Source of the DNA: JBBRHQ01 sp963738305
GTDB taxonomy: Bacteria; Actinomycetota; Thermoleophilia; Solirubrobacterales; 70-9
NCBI GenBank assembly: GCA_963738305.1
Contig: CAVTVU010000008.1
Span: forward strand, 1-48,052
Reading direction: 5' to 3'
Length of the DNA stretch: 48,052 nucleotides
Under the pieces are notes generated by a model. The model was not told the origin of the DNA, did not search any database, and worked only from the letters and a program-made list of their open reading frames with translations. This document shows, one piece after another, positions 24,656 through 33,795 of the stretch (the stretch's first letter is position 1; each line of letters begins with the position of its first letter). The position numbers and the translations under genes were made by a program.

Positions 24656-24916
24656 CCCCCGGGCGACGTGGGACCGTCCTCGGCTCGGGGTCGCGCGGCT
24701 CGACGTGGGACCTCTGAATTGCGCTATTCGCGGCTGAAAGGTCCCACGTCCTCCGGGCTGGGCAGGCGTAGGCCAGGCACGGCCCGACACGAGGGAGAAA
24801 CGCCCTGCCGGGATTTGCGCCAGCTGTCCAAACACAGGCGCCACGGCCGTGCCTACCTTGAGCGCATAAGCAACCGCGACCGTCGGGGCGGGTCTCCGGC
24901 GGGCTAGGAGGATGCA
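24656..24916. other. Intergenic region before amt
   Basis: 261 bases without a credible gene. It holds three copies of GACGTGGGACC (two direct, one inverted) in the first half. A TACCTT hexamer at about 24855 and AGGAGG at 24906 precede amt. Confidence 0.6.
24665..24750. repeat. Three copies of GACGTGGGACC, one inverted
   Basis: Direct copies at 24665-24675 and 24702-24713 (extended by T); inverted AGGTCCCACGTC at 24739-24750. The last two form perfect 12-base arms around a 25-base loop. Either a large hairpin ending the M14-like transcript or a regulator-binding cluster for amt. Confidence 0.7.
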
Positions 24917-26470
24917 ATGAAGAGGAAGTACCTGGCGGCGATCCCGCTCGGCGCTCTTGCAGTGCTGTTGCTCGTTCCCAGCGCTGCCCTCGCCGACTCG
25001 GTCGACCTGATCAAGGCGGCCAACGGCAAGCTCGACCCGTCGGTCGGGGTCAACACGATGTGGGTGATCTTCGCCGCCTGCCTGGTGATGTTCATGCAGG
25101 CGGGCTTCGCGTTCCTGGAGATCGGCTTCTCGCGCGGCAAGAACGCCGGGACGATCATCGCCAAGATCCTCACCAACTTCTCGATCGCGGCACTCGGTTG
25201 GTGGGCGATCGGATTCGCCTTCGCGTTCGGCGGCCCGCTGGGCAGCGTTATCGGGCACGACGGCGGGTTCTTCTTCACCAATCTCGGCCCGTGGACGCAG
25301 ATCCAGGACGGCAGCCAGGTCTTCCATCCGAGCTTCCCGATCATGGACCTATCCAACGCGACGATCGAGTCGAAGTGGTTCTTCCAGTTCGTCTTCTGCG
25401 CCGTCTCGCTGGCGATCGTCTGGGGGACGACGCTGGAGCGGATCAAGTTCGGCGTCTACATCATCTACGCGATCATCTTCTCGACGATCATCTACCCGAT
25501 CGGCGCCCACTGGGTGTTCGGTGGCGGCTTCCTGCAGATCGGCGACTGGCTCGGCACCGGGATCTACGGGATGCAGGATTTCGCCGGATCGACCGCGGTC
25601 CACCTGATCGGCGCCACCGGGGCGCTTGCGGCGCTGCTCTTGCTCGGCCCGCGCAAGGGCAAGTACGGGCCGGACGGCAAGCCGCGGGCGATCCCCGGGC
25701 ACAACATGCCGCTGTTCGGGCTCGGGGTGCTGATCCTCTGGCTCGGCTGGTTCGGGTTCAACCCGGGCTCGACCCTGAACGCGGGTGACGGCCGCTTCGC
25801 CGAGATCCTGTTCATCACCAACATCGCCGCCGCGGCCGGAGTGCTGAGCGCGGTCGCGACCGCCTACGCGAAGACCAAGGCGATCGACATCGGCATGGCC
25901 GGCAATGGGGCGATCGCAGCCCTGGTGGCGATCACCGCACCGTCCGGCTATGTCGAGATCTGGGCGGCCCCGATCATCGGCGCGGTCGCCGGGGTGATCG
26001 TGGTGCTCGGCGTCTACTGGGTAGACAAGTACATCGACGACCCGGTCGGCGCCCTCTCGGCCCACGGCATGGCCGGTATCTGGGGAACGATCTCCTGCGG
26101 GATATTCACCGCGCCGAGGCTGGCCCAGTACAACGGGATCGGCGATCCCAACGGCGGGCTCTGGTATTCCGGCAGCTTCGGCCAGCTGGTCGCCCAGGTC
26201 TCCGGCTTCCTGATCGCATTCACGTTCGTCTTCTGCCTCAGCTTCGCGACTTTCTGGCTGATCAAGAAGACCTACGGGCTACGGGTCAGCGAGGCCGAGG
26301 AGGACGCCGGCCTGGACATCTCGGAGCACGGGATGTACGGATACCCGGAACAGTTCATCCCACAGCCGGAGTACCCCGGCGGCCCGCCGCACGTCAGTGC
26401 TCCGGCAGCCGGCGCCGGCGCTCCCGCGGCGGCGACGACGATGGCCGCCGACAACCCGACGCAGGCCTAA
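24917..26470 (+). CDS. amt: Ammonium transporter Amt
   Basis: 517 residues; ATG 24917 after AGGAGGATGCA. An N-terminal signal sequence (AAIPLGALAVLLLVPSAALA) precedes the usual eleven membrane segments. Conserved pore residues are present: Asp221 and His229 in DFAGSTAVHLIG and the second pore His383 in SAHGMAGIWGT. Amt recruits ammonium and passes ammonia or ammonium into the cell, and is shut by P-II docking. A Pro/Ala-rich C-terminal tail of about 50 residues follows the regulatory helix. The P-II gene follows after 15 bases, the conserved amt-glnK pair. Confidence 0.96.
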   Translation: MKRKYLAAIPLGALAVLLLVPSAALADSVDLIKAANGKLDPSVGVNTMWVIFAACLVMFMQAGFAFLEIGFSRGKNAGTIIAKILTNFSIAALGWWAIGFAFAFGGPLGSVIGHDGGFFFTNLGPWTQIQDGSQVFHPSFPIMDLSNATIESKWFFQFVFCAVSLAIVWGTTLERIKFGVYIIYAIIFSTIIYPIGAHWVFGGGFLQIGDWLGTGIYGMQDFAGSTAVHLIGATGALAALLLLGPRKGKYGPDGKPRAIPGHNMPLFGLGVLILWLGWFGFNPGSTLNAGDGRFAEILFITNIAAAAGVLSAVATAYAKTKAIDIGMAGNGAIAALVAITAPSGYVEIWAAPIIGAVAGVIVVLGVYWVDKYIDDPVGALSAHGMAGIWGTISCGIFTAPRLAQYNGIGDPNGGLWYSGSFGQLVAQVSGFLIAFTFVFCLSFATFWLIKKTYGLRVSEAEEDAGLDISEHGMYGYPEQFIPQPEYPGGPPHVSAPAAGAGAPAAATTMAADNPTQA

Positions 26471-26485
26471 GGAGGAGCGATCACG

Positions 26486-26854
26486 ATGAAGAAGATCGAG
26501 GCGTTCATCCGCCACGAGGCATTCGAGCCGATCAGGACCGAGTTGCTCGACAAGGGGTTTCCCTCCCTGTCGATCCTCGAGGCCAAGGGCTCGGGCCGCC
26601 AGAAGGGAATAGTCGAGCACTACCGCGGTTCGACGCTGACGGTCAACGTACGGCCGAAGCTGAAGATCGAGGTTGTGGTCGACGACAAGGACAAGGGTCT
26701 CGTGGTCGAGACGATCCTCAAGCACGCGCGCACCGGGGACGTCGGCGACGGCAAGATCTTCGTCTCTCCGGTGGAGGAGGCGATTCGCATCCGGACCGGC
26801 GAGGGCGGAGAGGAGGTCCTCCAGGCCCACGAAGAGGAGGAGATCCCCGCGTAG
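26486..26854 (+). CDS. glnK: P-II nitrogen regulator lacking Tyr51
   Basis: 122 residues; ATG 26486 after AAGGAGGAG. All P-II landmarks are present: KGSGRQKG with Gln39, the T-loop, PKLKIEVVV with Lys58, B-loop TGDVGDGKIF with Lys90, and the C-loop RIRTGE. The T-loop reads EHYRGSTLTVNV, so position 51, the Tyr that is uridylylated in enterobacteria and adenylylated in actinobacteria, is Leu. Sensing of ATP/ADP and 2-oxoglutarate and binding to Amt should persist, but control by modification at 51 cannot. It is cotranscribed with amt. Confidence 0.95.
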   Translation: MKKIEAFIRHEAFEPIRTELLDKGFPSLSILEAKGSGRQKGIVEHYRGSTLTVNVRPKLKIEVVVDDKDKGLVVETILKHARTGDVGDGKIFVSPVEEAIRIRTGEGGEEVLQAHEEEEIPA

Positions 26855-26935
26855 GGCGCGGAATCTCCATGCCCACCCCAGCGGGCGGGCCGGCGGCGAT
26901 CGCGCTGCCGGCCCGCCCGCAGCCTTGTGCGGGTC

Positions 26936-26941
26936 TAGACT
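26936..26941 (+). promoter_or_regulatory. Candidate -10 before the SCP2-like gene
   Basis: TAGACT ends nine bases before ATG 26951; the gap is slightly longer than at the other sites. No Shine-Dalgarno. Confidence 0.4.
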
Positions 26942-26950
26942 TGCGGCGGG

Positions 26951-27424
26951 ATGGCTGCCACAGCGGTCAAGAGTACGATTCGCGCCGCTCGCTCCGACCC
27001 GGAGTTCCGCTCCGGCGAGGAGCTCTGCGAGGTTCTCGACGCCCTGCTCAGCGAGGTCGACGAGGACCCGGACTTCGGACCGCGGATGCGCGCCGCGAAC
27101 CTGCCCCACCGCGCCGTGTACCCGGACCTCGACGTCGTCGTCAACGTCGCGCCGGCGCCCGACCGCAGCGAGCACTGTCTGCGGTGGAGCTTCTCCGAGG
27201 AGGACGACTGGGATCCGGCGCTGACCATGGTCATGGACTCGGGCGTCGCCAATCGCTTCCTCCAGGGGAGGGTGAACTTCGCAATCGCGGTGGCCCGGGG
27301 GGAGATCCGCGTCTCCAGCGCCGAGCCGGCGGCGGCGATGGACTTCCTCCCGCTCAGCGTCGGACTGATCGTCCGCTACCGGGCGATAATCAAGGCCTCC
27401 TTCCGGCACCTGCTGATCGACTGA
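26951..27424 (+). CDS. SCP2-like sterol/lipid-binding protein
   Basis: 157 residues from ATG 26951. The second half carries an SCP2-type strand pattern (LTMVMDSGVANRFLQGRVNF, AIAVARGEIRVS) that forms a hydrophobic lipid-binding tunnel. The first half is helical. No catalytic residues are evident; a role as a lipid or acyl-CoA carrier is inferred from the fold. Confidence 0.75.
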   Translation: MAATAVKSTIRAARSDPEFRSGEELCEVLDALLSEVDEDPDFGPRMRAANLPHRAVYPDLDVVVNVAPAPDRSEHCLRWSFSEEDDWDPALTMVMDSGVANRFLQGRVNFAIAVARGEIRVSSAEPAAAMDFLPLSVGLIVRYRAIIKASFRHLLID

Positions 27425-27480
27425 CGCAGCCTGCGGCGCCCGGCGACGGGCCGGCGAGTGTTAAGCGGGGCGCGGGCGCC

Positions 27481-27508
27481 TTGACAGGGCCCGACCCGGA
27501 CGTATGCT
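27481..27508 (+). promoter_or_regulatory. Near-consensus sigma-70-type promoter
   Basis: TTGACA (27481-27486), 16-base spacer, TATGCT (27503-27508). It is the clearest two-box promoter in the window. Predicted start of transcription is near 27515, about 195 bases before the next start codon. Confidence 0.75.
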
Positions 27509-27514
27509 CACCCA

Positions 27515-27664
27515 GAACCAAGGCAAAAGGCCGCAGTGGGCCTTCTCCTGGTCCCCCGGCGACTGGGGCCCGGTGGAGCCCGCGAGGTGCCGGAGCGGGT
27601 GCCGTAGGCCGACGTCGCGGGCCGCTAGCCCGCAAGCGACGGGGCCCGCGCGACCCCGTCGCTT
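27515..27664 (+). ncRNA. Candidate structured leader RNA or small RNA ending in a terminator
   Basis: The RNA from the promoter at 27481 can form successive hairpins: ACCAAGG/CCTGGT enclosing AAGGCC/GGCCTT (27518-27552), CCCC/GGGG (about 27553-27568), CCCGC/GCGGG (about 27579-27599), and GCGGGC/GCCCGC (27617-27633). It ends in an 11-bp hairpin at 27634-27664. CGTCGC at 27613-27618 can pair with GCGACG (27636-27641), which would open the final hairpin, the layout of a terminator/antiterminator switch. I compared it by eye with TPP, cobalamin, SAM, c-di-GMP, c-di-AMP, T-box, SRP and 6S signatures and found no match. No good ORF. It could be a free small RNA or a cis leader for the cyclase. Confidence 0.5.
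27634..27664 (+). terminator. Perfect 11-bp terminator-like hairpin
   Basis: AAGCGACGGGG (27634-27644), nine-base loop, CCCCGTCGCTT (27654-27664). There is no long T-run after it. It lies 45 bases before the cyclase start. Confidence 0.6.
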
Positions 27665-27709
27665 CACGTTCGGGGCGGCGGAGGCTTCGGGTATAGCCTC
27701 GGCGATCCG

Positions 27710-28900
27710 ATGCCCGCCGACGAAGAGATCAGCCTGGCCGAGGCCTCGCGGCGCGCCGGCGTCTCCCCCGGCACGCTGAAGCGCTGGGCGGCCCAGAAGA
27801 TCGTCCCGGTGCGCCGGGGGCGGTGGACCCCCACCGCGGCGGCGCAGGCCCGGGTGGTCGCCCGGATGCGCGAGCGTGGCCACTCGCTGGAGTCGCTGAA
27901 GAGGGCGGGCCGGGAGGGCCGGCTCTCCTTCGGGCTCGCCGAGGACCTCTTCGCGCGGCCGGAGAAGACGATGACCGTGGCGGAGGTGGCCGAGGAGGTC
28001 GGTCTGGAGCCGGAGCTGATCGAGCGCCTGCTGGCGCTGCTGGGGACGCCGGCCGGGACCGAGCACCTGCTCGGGCCCGACGACGTCGAGGCGATGCGCC
28101 ACTGCGCCAGCGTGCTGCTGGCCGGCTTTCCGCTGGTCGCCTTCCTCCAGCTCGTCCGCGTCTACGCCCAGTCGATGCGCAAGATCGCCGACTCCGAGGT
28201 GAGGCTCTTCCATATATATGTGCACGAGCCGCTGATCCGCGAGGGCGTCGCGGAGCTGGAGATGGCGGAGGAGATGGAGGGGTTGGCCGCCGACATCCTG
28301 CCGCTGGCCGAGCCGCTCTTCGCCTACCTGCACAACCGCTACCTACGTTTCTTCATCGACCAGGACGTGGTCGGTCACATGGAGAGCGGCCTCGGCGGGG
28401 AGGCCAGCGAGCTGGGGCGCGTCCCGGTCGCCCTCTGCTTCATCGACCTCACGGGCTTCACCCGCTACACCCACGAGGAGGGCGAGGAGGAGGCGCTCGA
28501 CCTGGTCGAGCGCTTCGTCGACACGGTGGAGGCCACGCTGCCAGAGAAGGCGACGATCGTGAAGACGATCGGCGACGAGGTGATGGTCGTCTCGCCCGAA
28601 CCGGCCAACCTCACCGAGTGGGCCGTCGGCCTGCTGTCGCTGTTCACCGAGCGCCCCCAGCCGCGGGTCGGCATCCACTTCGGCGAGGCGGTCTTCCGTG
28701 AGGGCGACTACTTCGGCACCGACGTCAACCTCGCCCACCGCGTCGTCACCCGCGCGCTCGGCGGCGAGGTGCTGGCCACCGACCGCGTGGTCGAGTCGAT
28801 CGAGGGCTCCCCCTACCTCGGCGCCGAGCCGATCGGGGCGGTCGAGCTGAAGGGATTCCCCGAGCCGACCCACCTCTTCCTGGTCCGCAGCGCCCACTGA
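27710..28900 (+). CDS. Adenylate cyclase with MerR-like HTH and Ad_Cy_reg domain
   Basis: 396 residues from ATG 27710; TATAGCCT lies about 10 bases upstream, so a second, short transcript is possible. Residues about 8-75 look like a MerR-type helix-turn-helix (SLAEASRRAGVSPGTLKRWA). Residues about 85-235 match the actinobacterial cyclase regulatory domain known from Rv1264 (TVAEVAEEVGLEPELIERLL, YAQSMRKIADSEV). The class III catalytic domain follows: metal Asp in FIDLTGFTRYT, second Asp in IGDEVM, Lys in VKTIGDE and Asp in GTDVN for adenine, and Asn/Arg in VNLAHRV for catalysis. All key residues are present, so it should make cAMP. DNA binding by the N-terminal part is inference. Confidence 0.9.
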   Translation: MPADEEISLAEASRRAGVSPGTLKRWAAQKIVPVRRGRWTPTAAAQARVVARMRERGHSLESLKRAGREGRLSFGLAEDLFARPEKTMTVAEVAEEVGLEPELIERLLALLGTPAGTEHLLGPDDVEAMRHCASVLLAGFPLVAFLQLVRVYAQSMRKIADSEVRLFHIYVHEPLIREGVAELEMAEEMEGLAADILPLAEPLFAYLHNRYLRFFIDQDVVGHMESGLGGEASELGRVPVALCFIDLTGFTRYTHEEGEEEALDLVERFVDTVEATLPEKATIVKTIGDEVMVVSPEPANLTEWAVGLLSLFTERPQPRVGIHFGEAVFREGDYFGTDVNLAHRVVTRALGGEVLATDRVVESIEGSPYLGAEPIGAVELKGFPEPTHLFLVRSAH

Positions 28901-28910
28901 GTAGTTCCAT

Positions 28911-28933
28911 GCCGGCGCGGTGTTAGCGCCGGC
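28911..28933 (+). terminator. Hairpin after cyclase gene
   Basis: GCCGGCGC (28911-28918), seven-base loop, GCGCCGGC (28926-28933), ten bases after the cyclase stop. Confidence 0.6.
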
Positions 28934-28996
28934 AGGGGCATGTAAGGCGGCGAAGCCGCGCAAGTTATTCCCGGTCCGACCCGCGGTCCCCGTTGC

Positions 28997-29041
28997 CGAG
29001 ATTGGAATTTCCTCTCACTATGAGAGGAAATTGAAGTCTCG
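28997..29041. repeat. 45-bp dyad-symmetric element, copy 2
   Basis: Inner arms AATTTCCTCTCA (29006-29017) and TGAGAGGAAATT (29021-29032) are perfect around spacer CTA, the reverse complement of the spacer in copy 1. Outer CGAGA (28997-29001) pairs with TCTCG (29037-29041). It ends 17 bases before the -10-like TAGGCT of tilS. Confidence 0.85.
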
Positions 29042-29058
29042 CGAGCGGGGGTTGGTTC

Positions 29059-29064
29059 TAGGCT
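29059..29064 (+). promoter_or_regulatory. Candidate -10 for leaderless tilS mRNA
   Basis: TAGGCT ends seven bases before GTG 29072. The 45-bp dyad element occupies the position of the -35 and upstream region, so a protein bound there could control this promoter. Confidence 0.45.
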
Positions 29065-29071
29065 TCGGCCG

Positions 29072-30424
29072 GTGGCACCGGACGCCCTGGAGAGGCTGGC
29101 GCAGGAGGTTCGCGGCAGCGGCGTGATCGCGCCGGGAACGCGCGGGGTCGCGATGCTCTCCGGCGGGCCGGACTCGGCCTGTCTTGCCGCCGGCCTTGCC
29201 GGCTTCCTCGGCGCGGACAGCGTCACCGGCCTGCACCTCAACTACGGCCTGCGCGATGGCTCCGACGCCGACGAGGCGACCTGCCGGCGCCTCTGCGAGC
29301 TGTTGGGGATCGAGCTGGTCAGCGAGCGCCCTCGCCTGGCCACGGGCAACCTCCAGGCCGCCGCCCGCGAGGCCCGCTACGCGGCCGCGGAGCGCCTGCG
29401 GGAGGGGCGCAACGCCGAGTGGATCGCCACCGGCCACACGCGATCAGACCTCGCGGAGACGATGCTCTACCGCCTCACCTCCTCGCCCGGTGCCCGGGCG
29501 CTGCTCGGGCTGCCGGCCCGTCGCGGCCGCCTGGCGCGGCCCCTGCTCGGCCTCTCCCGCGGGGAGGCGCGGGAGCTCGCCTCCGAGGCCGGGCTTCCCT
29601 TCGCCGATGACCCCTCCAACGCCGACCCCCGCTTCGCACGCTCCCGGCTGCGCGGGGAGGTGCTGCCGGTGCTGCGGGAGATCAACCCGGCGGCGGAGGA
29701 GAACATCGCCGCCACCCAGGCGGAGCTGGCCGAGGACTCCGAGGCCCTGGAGGCGCTCGCCGCCGGCATGCTCGAGCGGGCCGGCGCGAGCCGCGGCGCG
29801 GCGGCGGTCCCGGCGAGCGCCCTCGAGGAGGCGCCGGCCGCGGTGCGGCGGCTCGCCCTGCGCGCCCTGGCCGAGCGGGCGGCCGGGGGCCCGGTGGCGC
29901 TCGGGCCCCGCGCCGCGGCCGAGATCTGGCGGCTCGCGGGCCGGCCCGAGGGCGGCGAGGTGGAGCTGGGGCGAGGCCTGAGCGCGGTCTGCGAGGCCGG
30001 CTATGTGCGCTTCACGCTCTCAGAGGATGCGGCCGGGGCGGTCGACGCGGTGGGCCTGAACGTACCCGGCGAGGTCCGCTTCGGTCGCTGGCTGGTCCGC
30101 GCCGAGCGGCCACCCGGCTGGCTGGAGCCTCAGGGGCCGGAGGTGGCGACGCTCGATGCCGGGCTGCTCGGTGAGCGGCTCGAGGTGCGCGCCTGGCGCG
30201 AGGGCGATCGCATGCGCCCGCTCGGCCTGGAGGGGAGCAAGAGCCTCCAGGACCTCTTCACCGACGCGGGCGTTCCCCGCTCGCTGCGCCGCGCCCTGCC
30301 GGTGGTCGTGGCGGGTGAGCGGATCGCCTGGATCGCCGGTGTCGCCGTCTCGGAGGAGTTCAAGCTCAGCGACGAGTCGACCGGGGTGGTACTGCTCAGC
30401 GCCGCCCTGGCCGAACCCGCCTGA
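29072..30424 (+). CDS. tilS: tRNA(Ile)-lysidine synthetase TilS
   Basis: 450 residues from GTG 29072. The N-type ATP pyrophosphatase domain (residues about 20-215) has the PP-loop SGGPDSA, LHLNYGLRDGSDADE, and GHTRSDLAETMLYRL. A linker domain follows, and the C-terminal TilS domain ends with EGDRMRPLGLEGSKSLQDLF. The enzyme attaches lysine to C34 of the CAU-anticodon tRNA-Ile so that it reads AUA. It heads the conserved tilS-hpt-ftsH string; hpt starts 50 bases downstream with its own -10-like hexamer. Confidence 0.96.
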   Translation: MAPDALERLAQEVRGSGVIAPGTRGVAMLSGGPDSACLAAGLAGFLGADSVTGLHLNYGLRDGSDADEATCRRLCELLGIELVSERPRLATGNLQAAAREARYAAAERLREGRNAEWIATGHTRSDLAETMLYRLTSSPGARALLGLPARRGRLARPLLGLSRGEARELASEAGLPFADDPSNADPRFARSRLRGEVLPVLREINPAAEENIAATQAELAEDSEALEALAAGMLERAGASRGAAAVPASALEEAPAAVRRLALRALAERAAGGPVALGPRAAAEIWRLAGRPEGGEVELGRGLSAVCEAGYVRFTLSEDAAGAVDAVGLNVPGEVRFGRWLVRAERPPGWLEPQGPEVATLDAGLLGERLEVRAWREGDRMRPLGLEGSKSLQDLFTDAGVPRSLRRALPVVVAGERIAWIAGVAVSEEFKLSDESTGVVLLSAALAEPA

Positions 30425-30461
30425 GGCGCAGCCGCGGAGATCACGGCGGGCGCCGCGGGCC

Positions 30462-30467
30462 TAGACT
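30462..30467 (+). promoter_or_regulatory. Candidate -10 for leaderless hpt mRNA
   Basis: TAGACT ends seven bases before GTG 30475. Confidence 0.45.
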
Positions 30468-30474
30468 GCGGCCC

Positions 30475-31011
30475 GTGCACGACCCAGCGATCGGCGAAAC
30501 GCTCGTCTCGCACGAGGACCTGACCCGGCGGGTGGCCGAGCTGGGCGAGGAGATCAGCGCTGACTACGAGGACCGGGACCTGCTGATGATCGGCGTGCTG
30601 AAGGGCGCCGTGCTCTTCATCGCCGACCTGATGCGACACCTCACCGTTCCCTGCGAGGTCGACTTCATGGCGATCTCCAGCTACGGCTCGGAGATCGACT
30701 CCTCCGGAGTGGTGAGGATCCTCAAGGACCTCGACGCGCCGATCGAGGACCGCGACGTGCTGATCGTCGAAGACATCATCGACTCCGGCCTCACTCTCCA
30801 GTACCTGCTGCGGAACCTGCGGGCGCGCAGCCCGCGCACGCTCGAGGTCTGCGCCCTGCTCACCAAGCCCGAGCGTCGGCGGGTCGATCTGCCGATCCGC
30901 TACGTCGGCTTCGAGATCCCCAACCGCTTCGCGATCGGCTACGGGCTCGACCACGGTCAGAAGTACCGCAACCTCGACCACGTTGCTGCCCTGGCGGACG
31001 GTTTCCGCTAG
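30475..31011 (+). CDS. hpt: Hypoxanthine phosphoribosyltransferase
   Basis: 178 residues from GTG 30475. The PRPP-binding motif is VLIVEDIIDSGLTL. The flexible active-site loop is FMAISSYGSEIDSSG and the purine contact region lies in RYVGFEIPNRFAIGYGLDH. It salvages hypoxanthine and guanine to IMP and GMP in the cytosol. It lies between tilS and ftsH, the usual bacterial order. Confidence 0.96.
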   Translation: MHDPAIGETLVSHEDLTRRVAELGEEISADYEDRDLLMIGVLKGAVLFIADLMRHLTVPCEVDFMAISSYGSEIDSSGVVRILKDLDAPIEDRDVLIVEDIIDSGLTLQYLLRNLRARSPRTLEVCALLTKPERRRVDLPIRYVGFEIPNRFAIGYGLDHGQKYRNLDHVAALADGFR

Positions 31012-31129
31012 GCCGCCGCTATGCGTGATCCACGGGGGCGCCGACGTGCGTAGACGGGGCAGGGCCCCTGGTACCCTGGATTCGCGGCGCGAGCGGGCTT
31101 GAGCAGCCCCTGCGCCCGGAGATCGAAAT

Positions 31130-33064
<1,935 letters not shown>

Positions 33065-33350
33065 GCGCTAACGCCGTCCTCCGGGCGACCGGGGATGGGG
33101 CAAGCGCCAGCGATGCCGCCAGCGCACTCAGGAGGTTGCGCTGAGTCAGGCGCGTGAGTCGGTTTTGTCTTTTCGCTGAAGCGATTTGGTTGCTATGGCA
33201 ACCGAGTCCGTTCGACGTATCCGCCGTCGACCTCGACGCCCTATTCCGGGGCCCTCAGAAGCCCGGGAACAGGGCCCGGCAAGCCTCGCTCGTCACCTCG
33301 CCGACCCGGGTTCCAGCCCCGGGCCCCCTCGGCCGCCCTGGGAGGCCCGC
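33065..33350. other. Intergenic region between ftsH and the cupin gene
   Basis: 286 bases between convergent genes. Small hairpins are possible (GGTTGC/GCAACC near 33190 and paired GGGCCC copies near 33250-33280). I see no credible protein gene; an ATG at 33195 opens an Arg/Pro-rich frame that lacks protein character. Confidence 0.55.
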
Positions 33351-33773
33351 TCAACTCAGCTCGGGCGGCAGCGCCTTCGGGCCGTCGGGATAGAGGGCGG
33401 CGAGCTGCTCGGGGGTCATTTCCAGGGTGTTCGCCGGCTCGGGCGGGGCGCCGACCACCAGCCAGAGGGCATCCGCATCGCCGTCGTTGAAGATCTGGCG
33501 GACCGAGTCGTTCGTGACGAGCACCGAGGCAAGCGGCTCCAGGGTGAGCAGCTCCCCGTCCACCCGCATCCGGCCGCGGCCCTCGAGCAGCACGTACAGC
33601 TCCTCCTGGGTGGGATGGCGGTGCCTGGTCGATGCCTGACCCGGCGTGAGGCGCCAGAGCCGCGCTCCAAGCCCCTCAGCCCCGAGCTGCTCCGCGAGGT
33701 TGGTGTTGTCGACGCCCATCTGGTTGGAGGGGCGCCAGCAGGCGTCGTCGGCGTGGAGCACCCGGTGGGACAC
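33351..33773 (-). CDS. Cupin-domain protein
   Basis: 140 residues from GTG 33773. One conserved cupin barrel: motif 1 HRHPTQEELYVLLEGRGRMRVDG (metal-binding His, His, Glu) and motif 2 around LVTNDSVRQIFNDGDADALW, where the usual final His is replaced. Single-domain cupins serve as isomerases, dioxygenases or sensors; with the incomplete metal set the role is open. It is 9 bases downstream of the GGDEF gene on the same strand and may be coupled to it. Confidence 0.85.
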   Translation of the reverse strand: MSHRVLHADDACWRPSNQMGVDNTNLAEQLGAEGLGARLWRLTPGQASTRHRHPTQEELYVLLEGRGRMRVDGELLTLEPLASVLVTNDSVRQIFNDGDADALWLVVGAPPEPANTLEMTPEQLAALYPDGPKALPPELS

Positions 33774-33795
33774 GGCGCCAGGCTAGCGCCGGCGA

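Noticed and set aside
27515..27664. Known riboswitch, SRP RNA or 6S RNA
   Set aside because: None of the signature stretches (TPP, cobalamin, SAM, c-di-GMP, c-di-AMP, T-box, the SRP tetraloop region, or the single long 6S hairpin) could be found by eye. A covariance search could overturn this.
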